In this document: piece after piece, positions 1 through 8,956 of the stretch
Numbering within the stretch: the first letter of the stretch is position 1
How the letters are laid out: the number at the start of each line of letters is the position of its first letter
Assembly: GCF_007035645.1 (NCBI RefSeq)
Contig: NZ_AP019632.1
Location: 1,240,001-1,304,000, forward strand
Length of the DNA stretch: 64,000 bases
Origin: Enterobacter asburiae
Lineage (GTDB): Bacteria > Pseudomonadota > Gammaproteobacteria > Enterobacterales > Enterobacteriaceae
Direction of reading: 5' to 3'
Program-made: the position numbers and the translations under genes
The notes under the pieces: model-generated
What the model saw: only the letters and a program-made list of their open reading frames with translations
The model's database searches: none
What the model was told of the DNA's origin: nothing

Positions 1-237
1 CGTGCCGAAGCGGTGCGCAGCTGGATGCGTGACACCGGCGACGTGCCGGAAAGTTGTTTTGCGGTGCAGGGCTATGGCAAAAGCCGCCCTGTCGCAACCA
101 ACGACACCCCGGAAGGGCGTGCGCTTAACCGCCGTGTCGAAATCAGTCTGGTACCGCAGGCAAATGCCTGTCAGATACCCGGCAAACACATGGCGCCATC
201 GCAGGATGATGGCGTCTCAGAAAATAAAACGGAGTAA
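1..237 (+). CDS. OmpA-family C-terminal domain protein of the T6SS locus (5' truncated by window)
   Basis: Only the last 78 codons are in the window; the frame is open from base 1 to the TAA at 235-237. The segment GYGKSRP followed by ALNRRVEI is the end of an OmpA/MotB-type peptidoglycan-binding domain, where the NRRVEI stretch is the usual last strand. A hydrophilic tail of about 25 residues follows. Just before hcp in a T6SS locus this would be either a separate OmpA-like protein or the C-terminus of a TssL with a fused OmpA domain, anchoring the membrane complex to the cell wall. The fragment cannot tell these apart. The gap to hcp is 5 bases, so they are probably co-transcribed. Confidence 0.75.
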   Translation, partial: RAEAVRSWMRDTGDVPESCFAVQGYGKSRPVATNDTPEGRALNRRVEISLVPQANACQIPGKHMAPSQDDGVSENKTE

Positions 238-242
238 TTAAC

Positions 243-734
243 ATGGCAATTCCTGTTTATCTTTGGCTGAAGGACGACGGCGGCGCGGACATCAAAGGGT
301 CTGTTGACGTTCAGGATCGTGAAGGCAGCATCGAAGTGGTTGCACAGGAGCATAACCTGTACATCCCGACCGACAACAATACCGGCAAGCTGACCGGCAC
401 CCGCATCCACACGCCGTTCCTGTTCACGAAGGAAATCGATTCCTCCAGCCCGTACCTGTACAAGGCGGTGACCACGGGTCAGACCCTAAAATCCGCTGAG
501 TTCAAGTGGTACAAAATCAACGACGCGGGCCAGGAAGTGGAGTACTTCAACACCAAACTGGAAAACGTGAAGGTAGTGAAAGTGAATCCTGAAATGTATG
601 ACATCAAGGATCCTTCTAAAGAGAAGCACAACCACCTTGAACGCGTTGAACTGCGTTACGAAAAAATCACCTGGACCTACAAAGACGGCAACATCATTCA
701 TTCCGACTCCTGGAACGAACGCGCCACCGCGTAA
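243..734 (+). CDS. hcp: T6SS inner-tube protein Hcp (TssD)
   Basis: 163 aa, the normal length for Hcp. It begins MAIPVYLWL, followed by the KGSVDV segment and a C-terminal block (ERVELRYEKITWTY) typical of enterobacterial Hcp. Hcp hexamers stack into the tube propelled by the contractile sheath, with VgrG and PAAR at the tip, and can carry small effectors in the lumen. ATG at 243 is 5 bases after the upstream OmpA-domain gene. A strong intrinsic terminator directly follows the stop codon, suggesting that hcp is expressed at a higher level than the downstream genes. Confidence 0.95.
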   Translation: MAIPVYLWLKDDGGADIKGSVDVQDREGSIEVVAQEHNLYIPTDNNTGKLTGTRIHTPFLFTKEIDSSSPYLYKAVTTGQTLKSAEFKWYKINDAGQEVEYFNTKLENVKVVKVNPEMYDIKDPSKEKHNHLERVELRYEKITWTYKDGNIIHSDSWNERATA

Positions 735-740
735 GTCGCA

Positions 741-769
741 TGCGGACAGGGCCCTGTCCGCAGTTTTTT
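741..769 (+). terminator. Rho-independent terminator after hcp
   Basis: A perfect 11-base inverted repeat (TGCGGACAGGG and its complement) at 741-762 is followed directly by GTTTTTT. It lies between hcp and clpV on the same strand, so it either ends the upstream operon or acts as a partial terminator that lowers read-through into clpV. Confidence 0.9.
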
Positions 770-905
770 GCTGAGTGCCTGTACGTAACGGGCTTTCAGC
801 AAAGAAAACCACAAACTGCCAGCCTGACCATATGCGCTTTGGTCCCCTTCACGGGAAACAGCGAGGGGCGGTAGCGTGTCCAGGAACCGACAAAGAGAGA
901 ATCTC

Positions 906-3539
906 ATGGAAAATCCAGCCATCCTGTTACGTCGTCTGAACCCTTACTGTGCCCGTGCGATGGAAGGCGCGGCGTCGCTCTGCCAGACCCGCGCCCATGC
1001 GGAAATTTTGCCGGAGCACTGGCTGCTAAAACTGCTGGAGCAGGGGGAAGGTGACCTGACGGTGTTGGCGCGTCGCTATGAATGGGATATGGATGGCATC
1101 TGGCAGGATTTGCTTGGCTGGCTCGACAGACAACCTCGCTCCGTGCGCCATCGCCCCCAGCTGTCTGATGCCATTCAGACGCTGATGCAGGAAGCCTGGA
1201 TGATTGCCTCCCTTAATAGCGAAGAGCACATTCGCAGCGTCCATCTGCTGATGGCCCTGGTGGAAAAACCAAAACTGGCACGTTGTGACGGCCTTTGGCC
1301 GTTGTTAACGCTTGCTCAAAGCCAGCTGGAGCGCCTGCGGCCTTTGTTGGATGCGCAATCGGATGAACGTCTGGAAATGCAGCGCGAAGCTGAACTGGCG
1401 CAGAACCACGGTGGTGAGATGGAATTTGTCGGGCGTCCGGCTGGTGTGGAAATGAAAGAGGGGGAACTGAGCCCTGCACTGCAGAACTCGCTGGATAAAT
1501 TCACCCTCGATGTCACTGCCAAAGCGAAGGAAGGGAAGATCGATCCTGTGTTTGGCCGCGATACAGAAATCCGCCAGATGGTGGACATCCTTTCCCGCCG
1601 CCGTAAAAACAACCCGATCCTGGTCGGCGAGCCGGGCGTGGGGAAAACTGCACTGGTTGAAGGTCTGGCGTTGCGTATAGCCGAGGGTAATGTGCCGGAA
1701 TCCCTCAAAACGGTTACCCTGCGCACCCTTGACCTGGGTCTGCTGCAGGCTGGCGCGGGCGTGAAAGGTGAGTTCGAACAGCGTCTGAAAAACGTCATCG
1801 ACGCGGTGCAGCAATCGCATGTACCTGTTCTGCTTTTTATTGATGAAGCGCATACCATCATTGGCGCAGGTAATCAGGCGGGTGGTGCAGATGCGGCCAA
1901 CCTGCTGAAACCGGCGCTGGCGCGTGGCGAACTGCGTACTATTGCGGCCACCACCTGGTCTGAATACAAACAATACTTCGAGCGTGACGCCGCCCTGGAA
2001 CGTCGTTTCCAGATGGTAAAAGTGGATGAGCCTGACGATGACACTGCCTGCCTGATGCTCCGTGGCCTGAAATCCCGCTATGCCGAACACCACAATGTGC
2101 ATATCACCGACGATGCGGTTCGTGCGGCAGTTACTCTTTCACGTCGTTATCTGACCGGGCGTCAGCTTCCTGATAAAGCGGTCGATCTGCTGGACACCGC
2201 TGCCGCTCGCGTGCGTATGAGCCTCGACACCGTACCTGAACAGCTAATCCGCCTTCGCGCGAGTATCGCTGCGCTCGACATGGAGAAGCAGGCGTTACTG
2301 GAAGATATCGCCATTGGCAATCAGTGTCATGCCGAGCGTTTGAGCGAGATTGAGCAGGAAGAGGTGCGCCAGATAGTGACACTCGACGAACTGGAAACCC
2401 AGTACGGTCAGGAGATGAAACTCACCGAGCAGATACGCGAAAGCCGTCAGGATATATCACGCCAGCGTGAGACTCACAGGCTGCAACAGGAGCTTAACGA
2501 GATGCAGCGCAGCAACCCGTTGCTCTCCATGGATGTGGATGTCCGCACCGTTGCCAACGTGATTGCCGACTGGACAGGCGTGCCGTTGTCATCGCTGATG
2601 AAGGACGAGCAGACCGAACTGCTGACTCTGGAAAATGAAATCGGTAAACGTGTGGTTGGGCAGGATGTGGCGCTTGAGGCTATCGCCCGACGTCTGCGTG
2701 CGGCAAAAACGGGTCTCACCTCCGAGAATGGCCCACAGGGCGTATTCCTGCTGGTGGGACCGAGCGGGGTGGGGAAAACCGAAACCGCGCTTGCGCTGGC
2801 CGATGTCATGTACGGCGGTGAGAAGTCACTCATTACGATTAACCTCTCAGAATACCAGGAGCCGCATACGGTTTCCCAGCTGAAGGGCTCACCTCCGGGT
2901 TACGTCGGTTATGGCCAGGGAGGGATCCTGACCGAAGCCGTGCGCAAGCGCCCGTATAGTGTGGTTTTGCTCGATGAAGTCGAAAAAGCCCACCGCGACG
3001 TGATGAACCTGTTTTATCAGGTGTTTGATCGCGGCTTTATGCGTGATGGCGAAGGGCGTGAAATCGACTTCCGCAACACCGTTATTCTGATGACCTCCAA
3101 CCTCGGCAGCGACCACCTGATGCAGTTGCTCGACGAACAGCCGGAGGCCAGCGAAGGCGATCTCCACGAGCTGCTGCGTCCGATCCTGCGTGACCACTTC
3201 CAGCCCGCGTTGCTGGCCCGCTTCCAGACCGTCATTTACCGTCCGCTGGCGGAAGCGGCCATGCGTACCATCGTGGAAATGAAGCTGTTACAGGTTAGCA
3301 AGCGCCTGCATCGACACTACGGCCTGACCACGCACATTGATGAGAGCCTGTATGACGCCCTGACTGCCGCCTGCCTGCTGCCGGACACCGGCGCACGCAA
3401 CGTCGACAGCCTGCTGAACCAGCAAATCCTGCCGGCGCTGAGCCAGCAACTGCTCACGCACATGGCCGCGAAGCAGAAGCCACACAGCCTGACGCTGGGC
3501 TGGGATGACGAAGAAGGGATTGTGCTGGCGTTTGATTAA
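906..3539 (+). CDS. clpV: T6SS sheath-recycling AAA+ ATPase ClpV (TssH)
   Basis: 877 aa from the ATG at 906, which has AGAGAG about 7 bases upstream. An in-frame GTG at 876 would add 10 residues but has no good ribosome-binding site. The layout is that of ClpB/ClpV: an N-terminal Clp-N domain (about 1-160), a first AAA+ module with Walker A GEPGVGKT near residue 241 and Walker B LLFIDEAH near 308, a coiled-coil middle domain (about 395-540), and a second AAA+ module with GPSGVGKT near 618 and [11 protein letters not shown] near 685. ClpV unfolds contracted TssB/TssC sheath so that subunits can be reused. It is separated from hcp by a terminator and a 137-base gap, so it may have its own promoter. 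Confidence 0.95.
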   Translation: MENPAILLRRLNPYCARAMEGAASLCQTRAHAEILPEHWLLKLLEQGEGDLTVLARRYEWDMDGIWQDLLGWLDRQPRSVRHRPQLSDAIQTLMQEAWMIASLNSEEHIRSVHLLMALVEKPKLARCDGLWPLLTLAQSQLERLRPLLDAQSDERLEMQREAELAQNHGGEMEFVGRPAGVEMKEGELSPALQNSLDKFTLDVTAKAKEGKIDPVFGRDTEIRQMVDILSRRRKNNPILVGEPGVGKTALVEGLALRIAEGNVPESLKTVTLRTLDLGLLQAGAGVKGEFEQRLKNVIDAVQQSHVPVLLFIDEAHTIIGAGNQAGGADAANLLKPALARGELRTIAATTWSEYKQYFERDAALERRFQMVKVDEPDDDTACLMLRGLKSRYAEHHNVHITDDAVRAAVTLSRRYLTGRQLPDKAVDLLDTAAARVRMSLDTVPEQLIRLRASIAALDMEKQALLEDIAIGNQCHAERLSEIEQEEVRQIVTLDELETQYGQEMKLTEQIRESRQDISRQRETHRLQQELNEMQRSNPLLSMDVDVRTVANVIADWTGVPLSSLMKDEQTELLTLENEIGKRVVGQDVALEAIARRLRAAKTGLTSENGPQGVFLLVGPSGVGKTETALALADVMYGGEKSLITINLSEYQEPHTVSQLKGSPPGYVGYGQGGILTEAVRKRPYSVVLLDEVEKAHRDVMNLFYQVFDRGFMRDGEGREIDFRNTVILMTSNLGSDHLMQLLDEQPEASEGDLHELLRPILRDHFQPALLARFQTVIYRPLAEAAMRTIVEMKLLQVSKRLHRHYGLTTHIDESLYDALTAACLLPDTGARNVDSLLNQQILPALSQQLLTHMAAKQKPHSLTLGWDDEEGIVLAFD

Positions 3540-3564
3540 CTGGTTTATCTAAAGGGTAGCAATT

Positions 3565-4206
3565 ATGGACAGCGCAAAAGAGATTGCCAAAGATATGCTT
3601 GAGGCCATTCATATCGATGGGTCTGGGTTTATCGGTGCTGTGGCGAAAGGTGTTATTTCCTTACCCATTAGCCTTGCCTATCTTGGCTATGATTTTATAG
3701 ATACGGAACACCGCAGAGAGAATCAGGATGATAAATTTCGGTTAACAGCACTGGTTAAAAAAGTAACTTTTAACGATGAGGTTATTTATAAGGTTATTAA
3801 ACCATTTATAGATGATTTTGTTTCTCATGTAGACATGCATAAAATTTCACATTTTTCAAGAAATATATCTGGAAGTGTTATAGGTAAAATGATGTTCTCG
3901 CAGTTTACGGGGGTTAACCTCGGAAGGGCGATTATATCTCAAGGAGTTGGTGCCTTTTTTTCTGGTTCTGTTGCTGGTGGTGTATTGGGAGTTGGCGCTG
4001 AAGCATCAAGATCTATTTATACATCACGGTACTTGCGTGAAAGAAACCCCATAATGTATGAGAAATTAAACAGTATGGGTGATTTTGATCTTTTTTATTA
4101 TCTTGTTGAGGACATTGTTAGGCCTTATGAGACGGCTTGCGAAATTGCAAAGATAAATTCTGAAGAGTTTAATAATGTCTGCGAATACTTCTTTGGAGGT
4201 TTATGA
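3565..4206 (+). CDS. Unrecognised protein in T6SS cargo position; candidate membrane-acting effector
   Basis: 213 aa; I do not recognise a family with certainty. It has no signal peptide. There are two apolar stretches: GAVAKGVISLPISLAYLGYDF near residue 25 and a glycine-rich run (AIISQGVGAFFSGSVAGGVLG) near 124-144 that resembles a glycine-zipper membrane segment. Base composition is much more AT-rich than clpV or the tss genes. It lies between clpV and vgrG, a usual cargo site, and overlaps the next small membrane-protein gene by 4 bases (ATGA). I infer a T6SS effector with its immunity gene; size and features are reminiscent of small ion-pore effectors such as Serratia Ssp6, but homology is not shown here. 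An accessory protein is an alternative. Confidence 0.6.
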   Translation: MDSAKEIAKDMLEAIHIDGSGFIGAVAKGVISLPISLAYLGYDFIDTEHRRENQDDKFRLTALVKKVTFNDEVIYKVIKPFIDDFVSHVDMHKISHFSRNISGSVIGKMMFSQFTGVNLGRAIISQGVGAFFSGSVAGGVLGVGAEASRSIYTSRYLRERNPIMYEKLNSMGDFDLFYYLVEDIVRPYETACEIAKINSEEFNNVCEYFFGGL

Positions 4207-4430
4207 ATATAAAAGATTTTATACTTATCATTGTTTCACGGATCGTAGCCAGTATCGGGATGACACTAGGAACTATCAGTATGATTTACTCTTTCTACTG
4301 TTTCTTTTTTTCAGCCAATCCTTACCGCTTTATTCTAGGTGGGGCAAGTATAGTAGCCTTTCTCATAGGTTATGGACTTTATAAATTCGCCTTGAAATAC
4401 ATTTATGATGAATGGGAACATTATAGATAG
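4203..4430 (+). CDS. Small two-helix membrane protein; candidate immunity protein for the preceding gene
   Basis: 75 aa, starting at the ATG of an ATGA overlap with the preceding stop, with GGAGG five bases upstream at 4195-4199, so translation is probably coupled. Two hydrophobic segments are visible: about residues 6-33 (ILIIVSRIVASIGMTLG onwards) and about 40-62 (FILGGASIVAFLIGYGLY), with a short charged tail. It has no signal-peptide cleavage site. A small inner-membrane protein coupled to a putative membrane-active effector is the expected form of an immunity protein against a pore-former; this function is inferred from position and topology only. It is AT-rich like its partner. Confidence 0.6.
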   Translation: MNIKDFILIIVSRIVASIGMTLGTISMIYSFYCFFFSANPYRFILGGASIVAFLIGYGLYKFALKYIYDEWEHYR

Positions 4431-4497
4431 TATTCATCATATTTGTTGAGTTTGGTTCTATTTAATATCATTCTAACCCAGGACAGGAATTATAGAA

Positions 4498-7017
4498 ATG
4501 GAAAATATATTTAAAATGACAGAGGGTATCCTTAATCGCTATAAACTGGATATTCATTCCTGCCCTTATCCATTGGATGTGGAACGTTTTGATGGTTTAG
4601 AACAAATGAGTGCTCTCTATCATTACACCATTCGTTTTACCAGTTCACATCCGGATCTTACGGCTGAAATGATGTTAAGTAAAACCGCTACGCTGAGCAT
4701 GGGGGTGGGGAAACTATTAGATTCTGTTGTCGGTAAAATTGTTCATGGTGTAGTGACAAATTTCCGACGCTTGGCTGGTTCACGCGATCAGGTTACGTAT
4801 GAAATTATTCTGGAACCTTTTATATCCTTACTGGATAAGCAGTTTCGTACTCACCGTTTCTTCGTCAACAAATCAGTGCCGGAAGTGGTAGAGCAAATTC
4901 TTGGCGAGCATGGTTTGAAGGGGTGGGAATATGAATTCAAGCTTAAACAAACCTACCCAAAACGGGAACAGATAAATCAGTACCAGGAAAGTGACCTCGC
5001 GTTTATCGAACGTCTGCTGGCTGAGGTGGGGATTTTTTACTTCTTCACGCTGCAACCGGATACCCAGACTGAAGTGGTGCACTTTGCTGATAAGCAGAGC
5101 GCCTGGACATTCGGTAAAAAACTGCCACTTAACAGCCCTTCGGGCACCAATGACAATGCCGTTGACTCGGTGTGGGATATCCACGTCTGGCACAACGTGG
5201 TGGAACGTTCGGTCACCGCCAGCGACTATAACCATCGCGAAGCGCAGAATATTCTGACGTCCGTTCCTGCAGACATGACCCGGGGCGACGGTGACGGTAT
5301 CACTTATGGTGATGTGTATCACTATCGTCCACGTCACCTCGAGCGGGGTGACAAAATTACCCCTGCAACCGAAACCGGTAACTTCTGGGCTCGTCTGGAG
5401 CATGAACGTTTTTTGTCCGCCCAGACTACAGTGACCGGCAGCAGTACGGACCATACCCTGGGTCCGGCGCAGGTTCTTACCATTACCGAAACCGCTATCT
5501 CGCAGACACTACCCCGTGAAACGGAGAATGGTGTTGTTATTATCCGCACTGGCTACTACGGCAGCCGTAAGAATGCCTTGAAAGTGACATGGGTAGCGAT
5601 GCCGTACTACGAGAACCGCTGCTGGCGTCCTGCTGCTAAAAAGCGCCCAGTGGTCAGCGGTACTATGACGGCCCGTGTCACCAGCGCCAAAGATAACGAC
5701 ATCTACGCCTGGCAGGATGCATCCGGCATGTACCGGGTGAAGTTTGATGCCGACCGTGATGACAAAAAACAGGGCATGGAAAGCATGCCGGTGCGTTTTG
5801 CCAAACCTTACGGTGGTGATAATTACGGCTTTCACTTTCCCCTGATACAGGGTACTGAAGTCGCCATTGCGTTCCATGAGGGCGATCCGGATCGCCCGTA
5901 TATCGCCCATGCCCTCCACGACTCCCGCCACGTCGACCATGTCACTGAAGCCAACAGCACGCGCAATGTTATCCGCACGGCTGGCCTGAACAAGATGAGG
6001 ATGGAGGACAAACGCGGCGAAGAGCACATTAAGCTCAGTACCGAATACGGGGGTAAGACCCAACTGAATTTAGGGCACAACGTCAATGCTTCCAGGGTTC
6101 TTCGTGGTGAAGGGGCAGAGTTGCGCACTAACGACTGGGTCAGCGTTCGTGGTGGTAAGGGCATTCTGCTTACTGCAGATGCTCAGCCTGACGTCGGCAG
6201 TAAAATGCTTGAAATGGACAGGGCTGTAGAACAACTGGAACAGGCACTCACGCTGGCAAGAAGCCTCCAGGCTGCTGCTAAAGGGGCACAGGCAACAGTA
6301 TCTGACATCGACAGCCAAAAGACGCTAAACAGCTCACTGAAATATCTAAAAATGCCAGGATTGCTGGCCAGCGCTCCCGCTGGAATAGGCATTATCAGTC
6401 CTGAGGCTGTCCGGCTTGCTTCAGGAGGGGCAAGTATTGGCCTTATGTCAGGTAAAAACACGGATATCAGTACCGGGCAATCGTTCACTGTAGCGGCAAG
6501 CGAGGCTGTAAGTTTGTTTGCACAGGCTGCAGGAATGAAAATGTATGCAGGAGCTGGGAAGGTTGACATTCAGGCGCAGGCAGATGCCATGAATGTCTCA
6601 GCATTACAGGACATCACTGTCGCCAGTAGTCAGGGAAGCGTGAAGATGAATGCCAGCAAGGAACTGATTTTAAGTTGCGGTGGCGCTTATATAAATCTTA
6701 GCGGCGGGAATATTGAACTGGGATGTCCGGGAAATATTTTGCTGAAAGCGGCCAATGTTAATCAGACAGGTCCTGCCAGCTTAGATACACCACCGGTGAC
6801 TTTCCCGAAAGGGTACAGCGAAGGGTTTATCACAACATCATCGGCCAGCGGAGCAGTCAAGCCTTTCACCACATATAAAATTACAACGGCTGAAGGGGAG
6901 GTTTATGAGGGCATTTCCGGTGCAGAAGGAGAGACTTCTCCAATATTTACGTCTATGCCATCGCAGTTAAAAATCGAATATCCGCGCAATATTGCTGATA
7001 GCCAGGAGGGCGAATAA
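4498..7017 (+). CDS. vgrG: T6SS spike protein VgrG (TssI)
   Basis: 839 aa. The N-terminal part matches the gp27/gp5-like VgrG core: LDIHSCPYPLDVERFDGLE, the region around EQINQYQESDLAFIERLLAEVGIFY, then KFDADRDDKKQGMESMPVRFAKPYGGDNYGFHFPL of the gp5 OB-fold, typical of VgrG, broken here only for reading. The DUF2345-type beta-helix needle follows (about 560-745). A C-terminal extension of about 90 residues after the needle contains YKITTAEGEVYEGISGAEG, which looks like a small beta-sandwich adaptor. Such extensions recruit cognate effectors in some VgrGs, and the lipase gene starts one base after this stop codon. The start at 4498 has AGGA upstream; the later ATG at 4516 lacks a site. Confidence 0.93.
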   Translation: MENIFKMTEGILNRYKLDIHSCPYPLDVERFDGLEQMSALYHYTIRFTSSHPDLTAEMMLSKTATLSMGVGKLLDSVVGKIVHGVVTNFRRLAGSRDQVTYEIILEPFISLLDKQFRTHRFFVNKSVPEVVEQILGEHGLKGWEYEFKLKQTYPKREQINQYQESDLAFIERLLAEVGIFYFFTLQPDTQTEVVHFADKQSAWTFGKKLPLNSPSGTNDNAVDSVWDIHVWHNVVERSVTASDYNHREAQNILTSVPADMTRGDGDGITYGDVYHYRPRHLERGDKITPATETGNFWARLEHERFLSAQTTVTGSSTDHTLGPAQVLTITETAISQTLPRETENGVVIIRTGYYGSRKNALKVTWVAMPYYENRCWRPAAKKRPVVSGTMTARVTSAKDNDIYAWQDASGMYRVKFDADRDDKKQGMESMPVRFAKPYGGDNYGFHFPLIQGTEVAIAFHEGDPDRPYIAHALHDSRHVDHVTEANSTRNVIRTAGLNKMRMEDKRGEEHIKLSTEYGGKTQLNLGHNVNASRVLRGEGAELRTNDWVSVRGGKGILLTADAQPDVGSKMLEMDRAVEQLEQALTLARSLQAAAKGAQATVSDIDSQKTLNSSLKYLKMPGLLASAPAGIGIISPEAVRLASGGASIGLMSGKNTDISTGQSFTVAASEAVSLFAQAAGMKMYAGAGKVDIQAQADAMNVSALQDITVASSQGSVKMNASKELILSCGGAYINLSGGNIELGCPGNILLKAANVNQTGPASLDTPPVTFPKGYSEGFITTSSASGAVKPFTTYKITTAEGEVYEGISGAEGETSPIFTSMPSQLKIEYPRNIADSQEGE

Positions 7018-7018
7018 C

Positions 7019-8956
7019 ATGACTACCGCTGTATCCTCACTCTGCCGTAAAAACCCCCATGCTCCATGTGACGAGCAAATGCCCTACTGGGTAGAATTTC
7101 AGTTGGTTGATGAGCAGGGCGAACCTGTGGCGAATATGCCATGGACTGCTGAAAGTTCACACCCTGTTTCCGGGCCGGTGGAGGGATTCACTTATTCTGG
7201 TCAGAGCGATGCTGACGGGCTAATCAGCATTGATATGCCACATGGTCTTGAGCTGAAACTGACACTTGACAGTAACCAACTGACAGAGGAAATGGAAAAG
7301 CGCTCTCTTCGCGTGGGTAGAGATCCTCTAAAAGACTCAATTGTTCGTCCAAAAGCAGAGAAAAATGGCTATGTGTGGCACTACGCCGTTGTGGGCGAAT
7401 TATGCCATGAGCAACCTGATTTACAATTAAGAGACGGGGAAGAGTTACCCTTATTTCATTTTCCAATCAGTAGTTCATTTAAGGGCGTTAAGGTCAGAAC
7501 AAATGAACTTGAAAAGCGCCATGTGATAGAAATTTGTCCGTTCAGAGCCTGGGAGCTAGTGCTCCATCACCAGAATGATTACTCTATGGCCAATGCCATC
7601 AATTTAGGGTTGGCCTCTGATTTAGCATATGATGATATAGATATCATTACGAAGTATTTTATTAATAAATGTCAGGACCTGTCGACGATACCATCCAGAA
7701 AGATTGGTCAATCGACTATTAATGCTTTAGTTGTTGATGTGCCGTATTCTGATAGGTATTTTCTTCCAATAGATATTGATTCGACCAAAGCTGATGATCC
7801 TGAAGGAGATACGCAGCTTTATTATGTCTACAACAACAATAAAATAGTCATAGCATGGCGTGGGACTGCCAGTCTGACTGATGGGATAACGGATGCTTCT
7901 TTCAGACCAGTAGCGCCCGATAGTTGCAATATCAAATCGGAATGTACTTCATTAGTTCCTGTTGGGAAGGTGCATACTGGTTTTTGGGCAGGCTATACCT
8001 TAATAGAACGAAAATTTGAAAAGGAACTTACTGAACTAACGAGAATAATACCGGGTAAAGAGTTATTCATTTGTGGGCATAGCTTAGGAGGAGCGCTGGC
8101 ATTAATTCATTCTGCTAGGTTAAAAAATAGGAACCCACTTCTTTACACATACGGTATGCCAAGGACGTTCACTAAAAATGCTGTAGATGCATTATCAAGT
8201 ATTATCCACTATCGGCATGTAAATGATCAAGACCCAGTACCATCAGTTCCACCTGAAGCTGATCTGGATAATCAGTTATATAAACTATGGGGGCCATTGG
8301 GAACAACGCTTGGTTTTTTATGGTCGGTCGTTGAGCTTACCGCCTGGCAAGTCGTAGAGTGGGGGGGCTGCTTTTGGCACCATGGGAATACGGTCGCATT
8401 TTTAACCACAACTCAAAGTAGAAAGTGGCAACAATGTAGTATTGAACTTCCTTACCCAAGAAATTGCATGACCATTCAGGCGAGGCTTCCTGAAAAGGTT
8501 AAACTTTATCTTGTTCCTTCGCTGGCGCTTCAGGAAGCCAGGCAATCAGGGCAAGATCAAAAGGCATTTAAAGCTTCACTTACTAAGGAAGAACTTCAAG
8601 AATTTTTCCCCGAAGGCATGAATCCAAATAGAGGGATGCCTGCGAATGTTGGAAATCATCTTCTGACATCATATATACCCTATATAAATAATAAATTGTT
8701 AGGGTTAGCTTATGAAAAAGGGCTAAGCGATGGAAAGATCTTCACTGAGCATGCCGATAAAGTAGCATCTTTTAATTTACAAATGGACCACTATTCAGGT
8801 GAAATCCCTAAGAATGAGTTTGACAGGAATAAAAAGTTTCTTTCGCTCGAGGATTTGCTAAAAAATTCGCTTAGCTCAACCATCTCTGCCGCATCCGGTT
8901 CCGATGCTCTTAAAAGATTTGGCCATTATGGTGAAGAGGACATAGAAAATGTATAA
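7019..8956 (+). CDS. tle: T6SS lipase/phospholipase effector (class-3 lipase fold)
   Basis: 645 aa. The ATG at 7019 has AGGAGGG about 9 bases upstream; a longer reading from 6992 lies inside vgrG. Residues about 22-95 form a beta-rich N-terminal domain (YWVEFQLVDEQGEPV, YSGQSDADGLISI). The central region is a class-3 lipase: the nucleophile elbow CGHSLGG puts Ser at residue 355, candidate Asp lies in HVNDQDPVP (403/405), and His in WHHGN (454/455). It would hydrolyse phospholipids of target-cell membranes. Position after vgrG and before two lipoprotein genes matches the Enterobacter cloacae Tle/Tli arrangement. The 5' end is GC-rich while the rest is AT-rich, suggesting a swapped toxin domain. 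It overlaps the first tli gene by 8 bases. Confidence 0.88.
   Translation: MTTAVSSLCRKNPHAPCDEQMPYWVEFQLVDEQGEPVANMPWTAESSHPVSGPVEGFTYSGQSDADGLISIDMPHGLELKLTLDSNQLTEEMEKRSLRVGRDPLKDSIVRPKAEKNGYVWHYAVVGELCHEQPDLQLRDGEELPLFHFPISSSFKGVKVRTNELEKRHVIEICPFRAWELVLHHQNDYSMANAINLGLASDLAYDDIDIITKYFINKCQDLSTIPSRKIGQSTINALVVDVPYSDRYFLPIDIDSTKADDPEGDTQLYYVYNNNKIVIAWRGTASLTDGITDASFRPVAPDSCNIKSECTSLVPVGKVHTGFWAGYTLIERKFEKELTELTRIIPGKELFICGHSLGGALALIHSARLKNRNPLLYTYGMPRTFTKNAVDALSSIIHYRHVNDQDPVPSVPPEADLDNQLYKLWGPLGTTLGFLWSVVELTAWQVVEWGGCFWHHGNTVAFLTTTQSRKWQQCSIELPYPRNCMTIQARLPEKVKLYLVPSLALQEARQSGQDQKAFKASLTKEELQEFFPEGMNPNRGMPANVGNHLLTSYIPYINNKLLGLAYEKGLSDGKIFTEHADKVASFNLQMDHYSGEIPKNEFDRNKKFLSLEDLLKNSLSSTISAASGSDALKRFGHYGEEDIENV

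Noticed and set aside
1305-2102. 265-aa antisense ORF opposite clpV
   Set aside because: Lies wholly in another frame of a clearly coding, conserved gene; composition follows the codon pattern of clpV; no ribosome-binding site or family signature.
4498-7017. VgrG as an evolved effector with a fused toxin domain
   Set aside because: The extension after the needle is only about 90 residues and looks like an adaptor, with no enzymatic motif.
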